64,000 bases of DNA from positions 4,712,001-4,776,000 of the forward strand of contig NZ_CP039432.1 of the NCBI RefSeq assembly GCF_005484805.1. The letters are read 5' to 3'. Under the pieces are notes generated by a model. The model did no database searches, was not told where the DNA came from, and saw only the letters and a program-made list of their open reading frames with translations. The translations under genes were made by a program, and so were the position numbers. The DNA comes from Rhodococcus sp. SGAir0479. Lineage in GTDB: Bacteria; Actinomycetota; Actinomycetes; Mycobacteriales; Mycobacteriaceae. Each line of letters begins with the position of its first letter. The stretch's first letter is position 1. This document shows, in pieces, positions 35,079 to 46,434 of the stretch.

Positions 35079-35235
35079 GAATGGGGTGGCCGCCAGTCCA
35101 TGCTTTCTGCCAGTAAGGATGGAAGGGGGCGCCCGACCGTGACGTTGGCAAACGAACACACGTTGCAGTCCTCTTCGTCGTGTCCGTGCTCGCCCGTCCC
35201 GTCGCGGTAAGCCTGCGGATCGAGTAGGAGTTCGC

Positions 35236-36137
35236 ATGACGAAGGCAACTGTGGCGATCGTGGGGTCCGGCAACATCGGCACGGACCTGCTCTACAAATT
35301 GCAGCGATCCCCGTGGCTCGAGCCGCGGTGGATGATCGGTATCGACCCGGCGAGCGAGGGGCTCGCCCGCGCCCGGAAAGCGGGTCTCGAAACGTCGGCC
35401 GAGGGCGTGGACCGGCTCCTGGGGCAGGCCGAGAAGCCGGATCTGCTGTTCGAGGCGACGTCCGCGTCCGTGCACCGCGCCGCCGCGCCGCGATATGCCG
35501 AGCACGGTATTCGTGCCGTCGACCTGACCCCGGCGGCGGTCGGGCCGGCCGTCGTACCGCCGGCGAATCTCGGTGAGCACCTGAACGCGCCGAACGTCAA
35601 CATGATCACCTGCGGCGGGCAGGCGACCATCCCGATCGTCCATGCGGTGTCGCGTGTGGTCGACGTCCCGTACGCGGAGATCGTCGCCTCGGTCGCGTCG
35701 GTGTCGGCGGGCCCGGGCACCCGGGCCAACATCGACGAGTTCACCGAGACCACCAGTCGCGGTGTCGAGGTGATCGGCGGCGCTCGCCGGGGCAAGGCGA
35801 TCATCGTCCTGAATCCGGCGGACCCGCCGATGATCATGCGTGACACCATCTTCTGCGCCGTCCCGAGGACGCGGACCGTGACGCCGTCACCGCGTCGATC
35901 CGGCGGACGGTGGCCGACATCCAGCAGTACGTCCCCGGGTACCGGCTGCTCAACGAACCACAGTTCGGGGAGCCGAGTGTGGTCTCCGGCGGGCACGCCA
36001 CCGTCACCACGTTCGTCGAGGTCGAGGGGGCCGGGGATTTCCTGCCGCCGTACGCGGGCAACCTCGACATCATGACGGCGGCGGCCACGAAGGTGGGCGA
36101 GGAGATCGCCCGGCAACTCCTGAGCGAGAGGGTGTGA
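35236..36137 (+). pseudogene. hsaG: HsaG acetaldehyde/propanal dehydrogenase, interrupted by a frameshift
   Basis: The first 208 or so codons encode a normal acylating aldehyde dehydrogenase: [17 protein letters not shown], the catalytic Cys126 in [12 protein letters not shown], and [19 protein letters not shown]. At about 35862-35865 the frame slips: one base is missing in the CCCG run. Thereafter the plus-one frame continues [12 protein letters not shown] ... [20 protein letters not shown] ... [17 protein letters not shown] to a stop at 36137. Restoring one base gives exactly 301 codons, the size of HsaG. The unrepaired frame stops at 36075 after unrelated residues. HsaG turns propanal into propionyl-CoA in complex with HsaF. 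The fault is either a true mutation or a sequencing error in a G/C run. Confidence 0.9.
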
Positions 36138-37213
36138 GCGACATGGACGACGAGCGTGACGGTGTCGATCGGGCGGGTGGCGTCCGCTACGACGGCGCCT
36201 GGGACATCCGGGTCACCGACACGTCGCTGCGCGACGGGTCCCACCACAAGCGGCACCAGTTCACCGGCGCGGAAGTGCGCGACATCGTCGCCGCCCTTGA
36301 CGGTGCCGGGGTTCCGGTCATCGAGGTCGCCCACGGTGACGGCCTCGGCGGGTCCTCGTTCAACTACGGCTTCTCGAAGACCCCGGAGCAGGAGCTCGTC
36401 AAGACAGCGGCGGAGACCGCGCGGCGAGCGAAGATCGCGTTTCTCGTACTGCCGGGGGTCGGCGTCAAGGAGGACATCGCGCTGGCGCAGGACAACGGCG
36501 CCGCGATCTGCCGGATCGCGACGCACTGCACCGAGGCCGACGTCTCGATCCAACACTTCGGTCTGGCCCGCGACCGGGGGCTCGAGACCGTGGGATTCCT
36601 CATGATGGCGCACACCGTCCCGCCCGAGAAGCTGGCCGAGCAGGGCCGGATCATGGCCGATGCCGGATGCCAGTGCGTCTACGTCGTCGACTCGGCCGGC
36701 GCGCTCGTCCTCGAGCAGGTGAGCGAGCGCGTCGAGGCCCTGGTGCAGGAACTGGGCTCCGATGCGCAGGTGGGCTTCCACGGGCACGAGAACCTGGGGC
36801 TGGGGGTCGCGAACTCGATCGCGGCGATCCGCGCCGGGGCCCGACAGATCGACGGCAGCACCCGCCGGTTCGGCGCCGGCGCCGGCAACACACCCGTCGA
36901 AGCCCTCGTCGGGGTGTGCGACAAGATCGGCGTCAAGACGGGGATCGACTTCTTCGCGATCGCGGACGCGGCCGAAGACGTGGTGCGACCGGCGATGCCG
37001 GCCGAGTGCCTACTCGACCGGCAGGCGCTGATGATGGGGTACGCGGGCGTGTACTCGAGCTTCCTCAAGCACGCCGAGCGGCAGGCCGAGCGCTACGGCG
37101 TCTCCGCCGCGGAGCTGCTGGTGCGTGCGGGACGGCGCAAACTGGTCGGCGGTCAGGAGGACCAGCTCATCGACATCGCGCTCGAACTGCAGCGGGAGGC
37201 GGCGGCGCAATGA
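36134..37213 (+). CDS. hsaF: HsaF, 4-hydroxy-2-oxohexanoate aldolase
   Basis: A 359-residue class II pyruvate aldolase matching Rv3534c and BphI. The metal-binding [15 protein letters not shown] lies at about residue 29, and the second metal site [13 protein letters not shown] at about residue 215. It splits 4-hydroxy-2-oxohexanoate from ring A/D catabolism into pyruvate and propanal, which is channelled to HsaG (family knowledge). The GTG at 36134 overlaps the hsaG stop (GTGA), with an ATG three codons later as an alternative. Because HsaF and HsaG form one complex, the hsaG frameshift matters for this step. It meets the next gene tail to tail with 10 bases between. Confidence 0.94.
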   Translation: MSDMDDERDGVDRAGGVRYDGAWDIRVTDTSLRDGSHHKRHQFTGAEVRDIVAALDGAGVPVIEVAHGDGLGGSSFNYGFSKTPEQELVKTAAETARRAKIAFLVLPGVGVKEDIALAQDNGAAICRIATHCTEADVSIQHFGLARDRGLETVGFLMMAHTVPPEKLAEQGRIMADAGCQCVYVVDSAGALVLEQVSERVEALVQELGSDAQVGFHGHENLGLGVANSIAAIRAGARQIDGSTRRFGAGAGNTPVEALVGVCDKIGVKTGIDFFAIADAAEDVVRPAMPAECLLDRQALMMGYAGVYSSFLKHAERQAERYGVSAAELLVRAGRRKLVGGQEDQLIDIALELQREAAAQ

Positions 37214-37223
37214 GCCGCCGCCG

Positions 37224-37556
37224 CTACGCCTCGGTGTCGCGGACCTCGAGGATGCCCTCCATCACGGCGTGCTCGATACTGCTCAGCAGCCGCGGACAGG
37301 TCTGACGCGAACCTGCCCGGCCGCCGGAGCCGGTGAACTCCGGGCACACCTGGGTGGGATCGCCCTGCCACTGGATGCTGGTGTGCTTGTAGCTGTTCTT
37401 CCGCACGAGCACGCACGTACCGCAGGCCCGGCACTCGACCTCCTGCAGCCCCTGCTCCAGGTACGTCTCGTGATCCGCGGCAGTCTGCGCGCGGACGGCC
37501 TCGACCCGGGCCGGGCTGTCCGCATAGCTCGGGGCCTTGGCCCAGGTCGAGGTCAT
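37224..37556 (-). CDS. Small Cys-rich protein coupled to kshA (Rv3527-like)
   Basis: A 110-residue protein with five cysteines: a CRACGTC cluster at 42-48, then Cys71 in VCPEF and Cys87 in TCPRLL. The spacing looks like a zinc or iron-sulfur site rather than a known ferredoxin. The ATG at 37556 lies one base after the kshA stop, so it is surely co-translated with kshA. M. tuberculosis has a small protein of unknown function, Rv3527, in the corresponding place. A role in assembling or feeding electrons to KshA is possible, but this is inference. Confidence 0.75.
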   Translation of the reverse strand: MTSTWAKAPSYADSPARVEAVRAQTAADHETYLEQGLQEVECRACGTCVLVRKNSYKHTSIQWQGDPTQVCPEFTGSGGRAGSRQTCPRLLSSIEHAVMEGILEVRDTEA

Positions 37557-37557
37557 C

Positions 37558-38718
37558 TCACACTCCCGTCTTGTGCTCGGCGGTCTTCTCGGCGTCCGCG
37601 GCCTCCCGGGCCTGACGGGCGAGGTTCTCGTCGACCTCGCGCTGCCACGCCTCGACGGCCTTGGTGGTGTCGATCTCGAACTCGAAGCGCTGGGTCGCCT
37701 TCTCGTCGACGTCCGCGACGTCCACGTAGAACTGGTCGTACCAGCGGCGCAGCTGGTAGACCGGGCCGTCCTCCTCGCAGAGCAGCGGATTCTCGATCTT
37801 GGTCTTGTTCTTCCAGATCGCGACGTCCTGCTCGAAACCCAACGCGACGCCCTCGGTGAACTTCGAGGCGAGCTTCTCGCTGGTGGCGTCGTCGAGGCCC
37901 TTCGGCTTCTCCACGCTCACGCCGTACATGAGTACGAACGAATCGTGCGAGACCGGGTAATGGCAGTTGATCAGGATGCTCTCGACCTTGTAGCCGCTGT
38001 AGTTGTTGTGCAGCCAGTTGACCATGTACGACGGCCCGAAGTACGACGCCTCCGAGTCGAGGACGGAATCGCCGTACTGGGTGCCCATGTTCCCGACGTC
38101 GGGGCGGCCGTGGTTCTGGAGGTACTGCGAGGCGACGTGGCCCTCGAAGACGTTCTTGAAGTACTTCGGGAACCCGAAGTGGACGTAGAAGAAGTGCGCC
38201 ATGTCGACGACGTTGTCGACGATCTCCCGGCAGTTGGACCCCTCGACGAGGATGCGGTTCCACTTCCAGTCGGTCCACTCGCCGGTGAACACCTCCGGCA
38301 GGTGTGGAATCGTGACGTCGTCCGGCGGCGGGTTGCCCTCGGGGTCGTTCCAGACGAACAGCTGCTTGTTCTCTTGCAGCGTCGTCCACGACCGGGTCCG
38401 TGCGATCGGGGGGACGCGACGGGCGTACGGGATGTCGGTGCACTTGCCGTTGCCACCCCAACGCCAATCGTGGAACGGGCAGGCGACCGAGTCGCCCTTG
38501 ATCTCGCCCTGGCTGAGGTCCCCACCCATGTGCCGGCAGTACGCGTCGAGTACGTGGAGCTTGTTCTGGCTGTCCGCGAAGACCACCAGCTTGGTGCCGA
38601 ACGCCTCGATCGCGTGCGGCTTGCCGTCGAGGAACTCGCTCTCGAGGCCGAGGCAGTGCCACCCACGCGCGAAACGCGTCTGCGGGGCTCCCACATCGAT
38701 CTCACGAATCTGCGCCAT
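37558..38718 (-). CDS. kshA: KshA, oxygenase component of 3-ketosteroid 9alpha-hydroxylase
   Basis: A 386-residue Rieske non-heme iron oxygenase matching Rv3526. The Rieske [2Fe-2S] ligands are Cys61/His63 in YCRHMGG and Cys80/His83 in CPFHDWRW. The mononuclear iron is held by the DMAHFFYVHFG helix. KshA, with the reductase KshB (not in this window), hydroxylates C9 of androstenedione or its Delta1 form. With KstD this opens ring B to the phenolic 3-HSA (family knowledge). A KstR box 31 bases upstream overlaps its likely TATAAC -10. It is divergent from hsaA. Confidence 0.95.
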   Translation of the reverse strand: MAQIREIDVGAPQTRFARGWHCLGLESEFLDGKPHAIEAFGTKLVVFADSQNKLHVLDAYCRHMGGDLSQGEIKGDSVACPFHDWRWGGNGKCTDIPYARRVPPIARTRSWTTLQENKQLFVWNDPEGNPPPDDVTIPHLPEVFTGEWTDWKWNRILVEGSNCREIVDNVVDMAHFFYVHFGFPKYFKNVFEGHVASQYLQNHGRPDVGNMGTQYGDSVLDSEASYFGPSYMVNWLHNNYSGYKVESILINCHYPVSHDSFVLMYGVSVEKPKGLDDATSEKLASKFTEGVALGFEQDVAIWKNKTKIENPLLCEEDGPVYQLRRWYDQFYVDVADVDEKATQRFEFEIDTTKAVEAWQREVDENLARQAREAADAEKTAEHKTGV

Positions 38719-38748
38719 CAGTACCTCACATCCCTTCCTAGCTGTTGC

Positions 38749-38762
38749 TAGAACACGTTATA
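38749..38762. promoter_or_regulatory. KstR operator of kshA
   Basis: TAGAACACGTTATA, identical to the kstD box. On the kshA strand it reads TATAACGTGTTCTA, again placing a -10 hexamer inside the operator, 31 bases before the ATG. Confidence 0.93.
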
Positions 38763-38852
38763 GAAGTTCGCCGCGATCCGCTAGATTTCGCACGCGTGAC
38801 ATCGGCAAAGACGACGCATATCCAGTGGAATATCCGACTCCTCGACATCGGG

Positions 38853-38866
38853 AGGAACGTGTTCTA
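38853..38866. promoter_or_regulatory. KstR operator of hsaA
   Basis: AGGAACGTGTTCTA fits the AAC-N2-GTT core and the 3' A of the KstR consensus, though the first base is A in place of T. TAGTCT at its 3' edge could be the -10 of hsaA. It lies 43 bases before the hsaA start. Confidence 0.85.
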
Positions 38867-38908
38867 GTCTCGGGGCAAGTGAACAGCGATTACAGACGGG
38901 AGCGTCCA

Positions 38909-41884
<2,976 letters not shown>

Positions 41885-41885
<1 letters not shown>

Positions 41886-42472
41886 TGTCCGCGCACGAGA
41901 CGTCGGAGGCGGGCACCGGCACGGGCGTCGATCCCCGCCAGTTCCGTAACGTCCTCGGACAATTCTGCACCGGTGTCACGATCATCACCACGATCGACGA
42001 CGGCGCCCCGGTCGGCTTCGCGTGTCAGTCCTTCGCAGCGCTGTCGCTCGAGCCACCACTGGTGTTGTTCTGCCCCACCAAGGCGTCCCGCTCGTGGGCG
42101 GCGATCGAACGGTCGGGCCGGTTCTGCGTCAACGTCCTGGCCGAGGAACAGCAACAGACGTGCGCGCGCTTCGGCTCACGCGAGCCCGACAAGTTCGCGG
42201 GAATCGACTGGACCGCATCGCCGTTGGGCTCTCCGATCCTGGACGGTTCGCTCGCGCACATAGACTGCACCGTCGAGACCGTGCACGACGGCGGCGATCA
42301 CTTCGTGGTGTTCGGCCGTGTCCATTCGATGAGCGAGCTGAAGTCCGAACGGCCACTGCTGTTCTACCGCGGTCAGTACTCCGCGATCGAACCGGAGAAG
42401 ACGGTGCCGGCCAAGTGGCGGGACGACCTCGAGGCGTTCCTCACCACGGCCAGCGAGGACACCTGGCTGTAG
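41885..42472 (+). CDS. hsaB: HsaB, flavin reductase component for HsaA
   Basis: A 195-residue split-beta-barrel flavin reductase matching Rv3567c. Markers are VLGQFCTGVTIITT, PVGFACQSFAALSLEPPLVL, SRSWAAIERSGRFCVNVL and HFVVFGRVHSM. It reduces FMN with NADH and hands it to HsaA (family knowledge). The start overlaps the hsaC stop by one base. A 14-bp hairpin 32 bases after its stop ends the hsa operon. Confidence 0.94.
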
Positions 42473-42504
42473 CAGGCTTGCCCCGGGGGAGGGCGCGGGC
42501 CGAC

Positions 42505-42541
42505 GGGCCCCTTCGTGCACCGATGGCGCACGAAGGGGCCC
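42505..42541. terminator. Terminator of the hsa operon
   Basis: GGGCCCCTTCGTGC (42505-42518) and GCACGAAGGGGCCC (42528-42541) pair perfectly over 14 bp with a 9-base loop, between the convergent hsaB and ceramidase genes. Confidence 0.87.
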
Positions 42542-42560
42542 CTCGTCCGTTCGAGGAGCG

Positions 42561-44618
42561 CTAACGGACGACGAACTCCGCGGACGTCCCGGTGAGTGCG
42601 GAGACAGTGCCTTCCGGGTTCTTCCAGTTCCCGAAGTGCTGGATGCGGTAGGTGCCCGCCGGTGTGCCGGCGGGCACGTCCCACGTGATCCGCGCGATCG
42701 ACGCGTTGATGCCCTGCCGGCGCCACCGATACTTCGTCGCCCAGTCGCCATCGTCGGCGTGCCGGATCCAGCGGTCGCCGTCGCGACGTTGAACCTCGAA
42801 ATACGTTCCGCAACGGTGCAAATCGTTCTTGGGGTGGCCGGAGACGAACTCGACCGCCACCTCGTCGCCCACGCCGACGGCGGCCGCGGGCTGCTGGAGG
42901 ACGTCGCCGAAGTCGCGGCCCGGCAGGGGTGCGTCGAATGGGACATCGCGGCCGAACCCGGGTTGGAAGCCGGACAGGTCGCGCGGTGCCGGCCCGCGCG
43001 GGACGTCGGCGCCCGTCCTCATCGCCGCGGCCAACGCGGCGAACCCCTGCTGGTAGGCGGGAAGGGTGTTGCGGCCGAAGAGCGTCGAGCCGCCCTCGTA
43101 CTGCTGTGCGTCGTACTCCTCCGGGGTGGTGCAGTAGCTCGAGTAGGCGTTCGCGTAACCCTGGAAGACGACGTTCTCGAGGGGGACGCCGAGCTCGTCG
43201 GCGACCGTGCGCCGGATGCGCAGGCCGGAGACGATGGTGAACTCGGCGGGCCCACCGACGACGTAGACGTCGCCGATCCGGATGATCTGAATCTTCAGTA
43301 CGTGCGGCACCCAGCCGTCCGGCGGCAGCAGACCGACGGGGACGAGCACCAGTTTGGGCGCCTGTGCGTCGACGAGCCACTGCGGCGTCTCGGCGTCGAT
43401 GCCACCGAGGACGTCGATCAGCGGGTTGTGGGTGCCCTCGGTGAAGATCTCGATCGCGGGCCCGTCCTCGGTGCTACCCGCGGCCATGGCCGCGCCCACG
43501 CACGCCGGAGCGGTGCGCCGCGTCTGTCCGTCGGGCGTGTACTTGCCGTCCACCACCTGGTTCGCCATGTCCAGGTACATGATTCGACTGTCGACCGTGG
43601 TGGACGACAGCGGCACGGCCCGTTCGAATGCCGTCCGGGCAGCGGCCAGTTGGCGCTGTCCGATGATTCGGGTGTTCTCGAACTCGTCGTCGGTGGGACC
43701 GCTGCCGGGCGCGAGATCCAGGTTGGGGGACATGTCGCCGGTGTTCGTCTGCGGGAAACACGCGACGAATCCGGGCCGGCCGTCCAGGTAGCGGACACCG
43801 GCGACGTCGTGCTCCCAGAAGTACGCGGCCGCACCCTTGTTGTCGCCGGAGATCAGGTGGTTCTCGTTCGTCAGGGAGGCGCCGTGGGTGGGGAACCAGC
43901 CGATACCGCCGACGTTCTCGGCGCCCTGGCTGATCCGGAGCACACGCATCGCGGTGTCGATGCCCAGCGGGTAATAGTCTCTGTCCTGCTGCGGATTTCG
44001 GTCGAAGGCGGCCCGCGAACGGTTCACGCTGGCGTCCGTCAGTTCGCTGCGGCCGTATGCCACCGAGCCCGCGGCGAGGTTCTCGTGCGCGGCGACGATG
44101 GCCTCGACCGTGCCGTCGACCTCGGCGTCGAAGACCTGCGGTTGGAAACCCAGCGTCGCCAGGCTGTACGCGTAGTCCTGCGACGCGCCGCCGCAGGCCG
44201 CATGCGAGTGGACGGCCGTGAGCATCACGTTCTTCTCGGTGTAGAGGGCGCCGAAGGTCGCGGCCAACCGGGCGAGCACGGCGTCGTGCACGGCCTGGAA
44301 GACCATGCAGGTGTCCGCGCAGGTGTAGACGACGCGGTTGTCGTCGGCGTCGGCGAAGACGTAGGCGCGCACCCGCGTCCGTTGGTGCAGACCCTCGGCG
44401 CGCTGGTCGAACTGCGAGTAACCCATCATGCCGTTCTCGGCGACGGGTCCGGTCATGTCCGACAGTCCGACGCCGACCTGGAATCCGCGTCCGGCCGCCG
44501 ATCGGTGCGCGGGAGAGGCGGCGGAGCGGGGACGGGCGGAGGCGGTCGAGTGGGCCACGGCGGCGAGCGCCGGTGCGGCCGCGGCTCCGGCCAGCACGCT
44601 GCGTCGACTGATCGTCAC
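42561..44618 (-). CDS. Tat-exported neutral ceramidase
   Basis: A 685-residue neutral/alkaline ceramidase, from the GTG at 44618 with AAAGGA 6 bases upstream. ISRRSVLAGAAAAPALAAVA is a twin-arginine signal, so the enzyme is secreted. The family active-site motif NTGDMSPN supplies the nucleophile Ser, and AVHSHAACGG contributes zinc ligands. The C-terminal 150 residues form an Ig-like beta domain. It splits ceramide into sphingosine and a fatty acid (family knowledge). Actinobacteria do not generally make ceramides, so an external, eukaryotic source is likely. It has no KstR box and is convergent with the hsa operon. Confidence 0.9.
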   Translation of the reverse strand: MTISRRSVLAGAAAAPALAAVAHSTASARPRSAASPAHRSAAGRGFQVGVGLSDMTGPVAENGMMGYSQFDQRAEGLHQRTRVRAYVFADADDNRVVYTCADTCMVFQAVHDAVLARLAATFGALYTEKNVMLTAVHSHAACGGASQDYAYSLATLGFQPQVFDAEVDGTVEAIVAAHENLAAGSVAYGRSELTDASVNRSRAAFDRNPQQDRDYYPLGIDTAMRVLRISQGAENVGGIGWFPTHGASLTNENHLISGDNKGAAAYFWEHDVAGVRYLDGRPGFVACFPQTNTGDMSPNLDLAPGSGPTDDEFENTRIIGQRQLAAARTAFERAVPLSSTTVDSRIMYLDMANQVVDGKYTPDGQTRRTAPACVGAAMAAGSTEDGPAIEIFTEGTHNPLIDVLGGIDAETPQWLVDAQAPKLVLVPVGLLPPDGWVPHVLKIQIIRIGDVYVVGGPAEFTIVSGLRIRRTVADELGVPLENVVFQGYANAYSSYCTTPEEYDAQQYEGGSTLFGRNTLPAYQQGFAALAAAMRTGADVPRGPAPRDLSGFQPGFGRDVPFDAPLPGRDFGDVLQQPAAAVGVGDEVAVEFVSGHPKNDLHRCGTYFEVQRRDGDRWIRHADDGDWATKYRWRRQGINASIARITWDVPAGTPAGTYRIQHFGNWKNPEGTVSALTGTSAEFVVR

Positions 44619-44729
44619 TGCTAATCCTTTGCGCGAGCTCGAAAATCGAACTTGGTCACTTGTCCGAGTTCCCAGCACACACCACACGGTCTGGATTCGC
44701 AAGGCCCGACGCGCCGGCGTCGGGTTCCG

Positions 44730-45461
44730 TCAGACGGTCGACGCCTCCCCGAAGGTCATCCGGAGTTCCGGGATCGTCGTGGTCAGCAACGCGCGGCGCG
44801 GCAGGCCGAGCGACCGGAGTTCGTCGGCGATCGGGTGATCGCCCAGCCGCAACTCGGCGCCGCCGATCCGGGACCGAACTCCGGCAGGATTCATGTCCCA
44901 TGCGGTGTGTCGAGTGATGCCGTCGATGTGCGAGTAGGCCTCGAGTGACGAGTTGGCGCCGCCACCCGGGGTGGGGACACCCTGTTTGACGGTGAGCTCC
45001 GCGATGAGGCGGCCGTCCTGGCTGACCCTGCCGCGGCGCAGTGCGCTGACGTGGTCCGCTTCGAAGTCCGCCAGGATCTTCGGGAAGCCCCAGATGCCGC
45101 GGCCGGCCGCCAGGGTGAATTCGCCGTCGACGGGCAGCTGGTGGATCAGCGCTCCAGCGGTGCCTTTCGCGAGCGAGCGGAGGTCACCCGGTACGGACCG
45201 GCGCCCGTCGTGGCGGTGGTGGCGCACCATGAAGGTGACGCCGAATTCGTTGTAGGGGCCGAGGTCGCCGTCGATGTAGTCGACGAACACCAGTCCGCAC
45301 AGCCCGCGTCCCGGCCGGTACTGCAGAATCTCGAGGCCGGTGTGGTCGACGAGGCGCTGCGCGGCCGCGGTGGGGACCGAGTACATCGCCATGAAGGCGG
45401 TGGCGGCGCGGATCTGCACGGGCATGTCGACCTGTTTGCCGAGCACCAGATGTGACGTCAT
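44730..45461 (-). CDS. Acetoacetate decarboxylase-family protein (Rv3519-like)
   Basis: A 243-residue member of the acetoacetate decarboxylase fold. The GRGIWGFPKILADF segment holds the family's Schiff-base Lys; the second Lys that usually follows is replaced by Ile, so the chemistry may differ. M. tuberculosis has a protein of this family, Rv3519, beside cyp142. The ATG at 45461 overlaps the SDR stop (ATGA), so the pair is coupled. A role in cholesterol catabolism is likely from the context, but the reaction is unknown. Confidence 0.78.
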   Translation of the reverse strand: MTSHLVLGKQVDMPVQIRAATAFMAMYSVPTAAAQRLVDHTGLEILQYRPGRGLCGLVFVDYIDGDLGPYNEFGVTFMVRHHRHDGRRSVPGDLRSLAKGTAGALIHQLPVDGEFTLAAGRGIWGFPKILADFEADHVSALRRGRVSQDGRLIAELTVKQGVPTPGGGANSSLEAYSHIDGITRHTAWDMNPAGVRSRIGGAELRLGDHPIADELRSLGLPRRALLTTTIPELRMTFGEASTV

Positions 45462-46312
45462 CGCGGCATCACCCCACGCAAACCGTCGGTGCCGTAGACC
45501 TGTTCGAGCATCGAGCTGAAGTCCGGCCCGCGGCGGAGCATCTGCCCGCCGTCGACGTTGACGACCTGTCCGGTGATCCACGTGGACTCCGGCCCCAACA
45601 GGAACTTGGCCAGTCCGGCGATGTCCTCGACCTCACCGACGCGGCCGAGGGGAGTGCTGGCCATGTAGTCGTCGAGGACGGGGCCGCCGTCGGTGATGAG
45701 CGCGACGAGGTCGGTGCGGGTGAGGCCGGGGCGAATTCCGTTGACGCGCACTCTGCTGGCCCCCAACTCGTCCGCGGCCAGCCGGACCAGGTGGTCGACG
45801 CCGGACTTCGAGACACCGTACGCACCGAACCAGCGATGGGTGTTGCTCGCGGCGATCGACGAGATCGCGACGATGGAACCGCCCCCGGCAGCGACGAGCG
45901 CCCGGGCGCCGTGCTTGATCGTGAGCATCGTGCCGGTGATGTTGAGGTCGACGGTGCGGCGCCACGCGGCGGTGTCGAGCTGCGTGACCGGCGCCATCGT
46001 CTCGTTGCCGCCGGCGCACGCGACCACGCCGTCGAGGCGACCCGTCGTTTCGACGGCGCGGGCCACCGCGCGCTCGACATCGCTCTCGTCGGTGACGTCC
46101 GCCGCGACGGTGGACACCGATCCGCCGGCCGCGAAGACGTCGGTTGCGGTTAGTTTCTCGGCCGCGGTGGAAAGCCTGTCGGCGCTGCGGCCGCAGATGG
46201 TGACGTGGGCGCCGTCGGCGAGCAGTGCCCGCGCGATGCCGAGACCGATGCCGCTGCCGCCGCCGGTCACCAGGACGGATCGGTCGGCGAATGCCGCTGT
46301 CGGTGTCTCCAT
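45458..46312 (-). CDS. SDR-family oxidoreductase divergent from cyp142
   Basis: A 284-residue short-chain dehydrogenase. TGGGSGIGLGIARAL is the NAD(P) loop, ISSIAAS and YGVSK hold the catalytic Ser and Tyr/Lys, and VNVDGGQMLRRGP the C-terminal consensus. The ATG at 46312 is preceded by GGGAGA; the frame is open to 46429 but that region carries the operator. It is co-transcribed with the decarboxylase-like gene and shares a KstR-like site with cyp142. It could oxidise a steroid alcohol such as a 3- or 26-hydroxyl; the substrate is not evident. Confidence 0.85.
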   Translation of the reverse strand: METPTAAFADRSVLVTGGGSGIGLGIARALLADGAHVTICGRSADRLSTAAEKLTATDVFAAGGSVSTVAADVTDESDVERAVARAVETTGRLDGVVACAGGNETMAPVTQLDTAAWRRTVDLNITGTMLTIKHGARALVAAGGGSIVAISSIAASNTHRWFGAYGVSKSGVDHLVRLAADELGASRVRVNGIRPGLTRTDLVALITDGGPVLDDYMASTPLGRVGEVEDIAGLAKFLLGPESTWITGQVVNVDGGQMLRRGPDFSSMLEQVYGTDGLRGVMPR

Positions 46313-46351
46313 CACGTCTCCCCTCGTGTGTGCGATACCCCCGCCGATAGT

Positions 46352-46365
46352 AGGAACTAGTTCTA
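46352..46365. promoter_or_regulatory. KstR-like operator between the SDR and cyp142
   Basis: AGGAACTAGTTCTA keeps the AAC-N2-GTT core and final A of the KstR box, but the central pair is TA rather than AC or GT, and the first base is A. It sits in a larger near-palindrome (46347-46370). KstR control would fit cyp142. Confidence 0.7.
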
Positions 46366-46434
46366 GTATCGGGGAGGGTTTGGGCGATTCTCGAGGCTTC
46401 GGATGTACCGGTACGCGACCGAGGAGCATGCGAA

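Noticed and set aside
35064-35282. N-terminal extension of kstD (640-residue form)
   Set aside because: It would run through the KstR operator, and its residues do not resemble KstD; alignment begins at the ATG at 35063.
35910-36137. Separate small gene downstream of hsaG
   Set aside because: Its translation is the conserved C-terminal part of HsaG in another frame, so it belongs to the broken hsaG.
42636-44624. Long plus-strand frame opposite the ceramidase
   Set aside because: Same reason; the minus strand has a Tat signal, the ceramidase active-site motifs and a good ribosome binding site.
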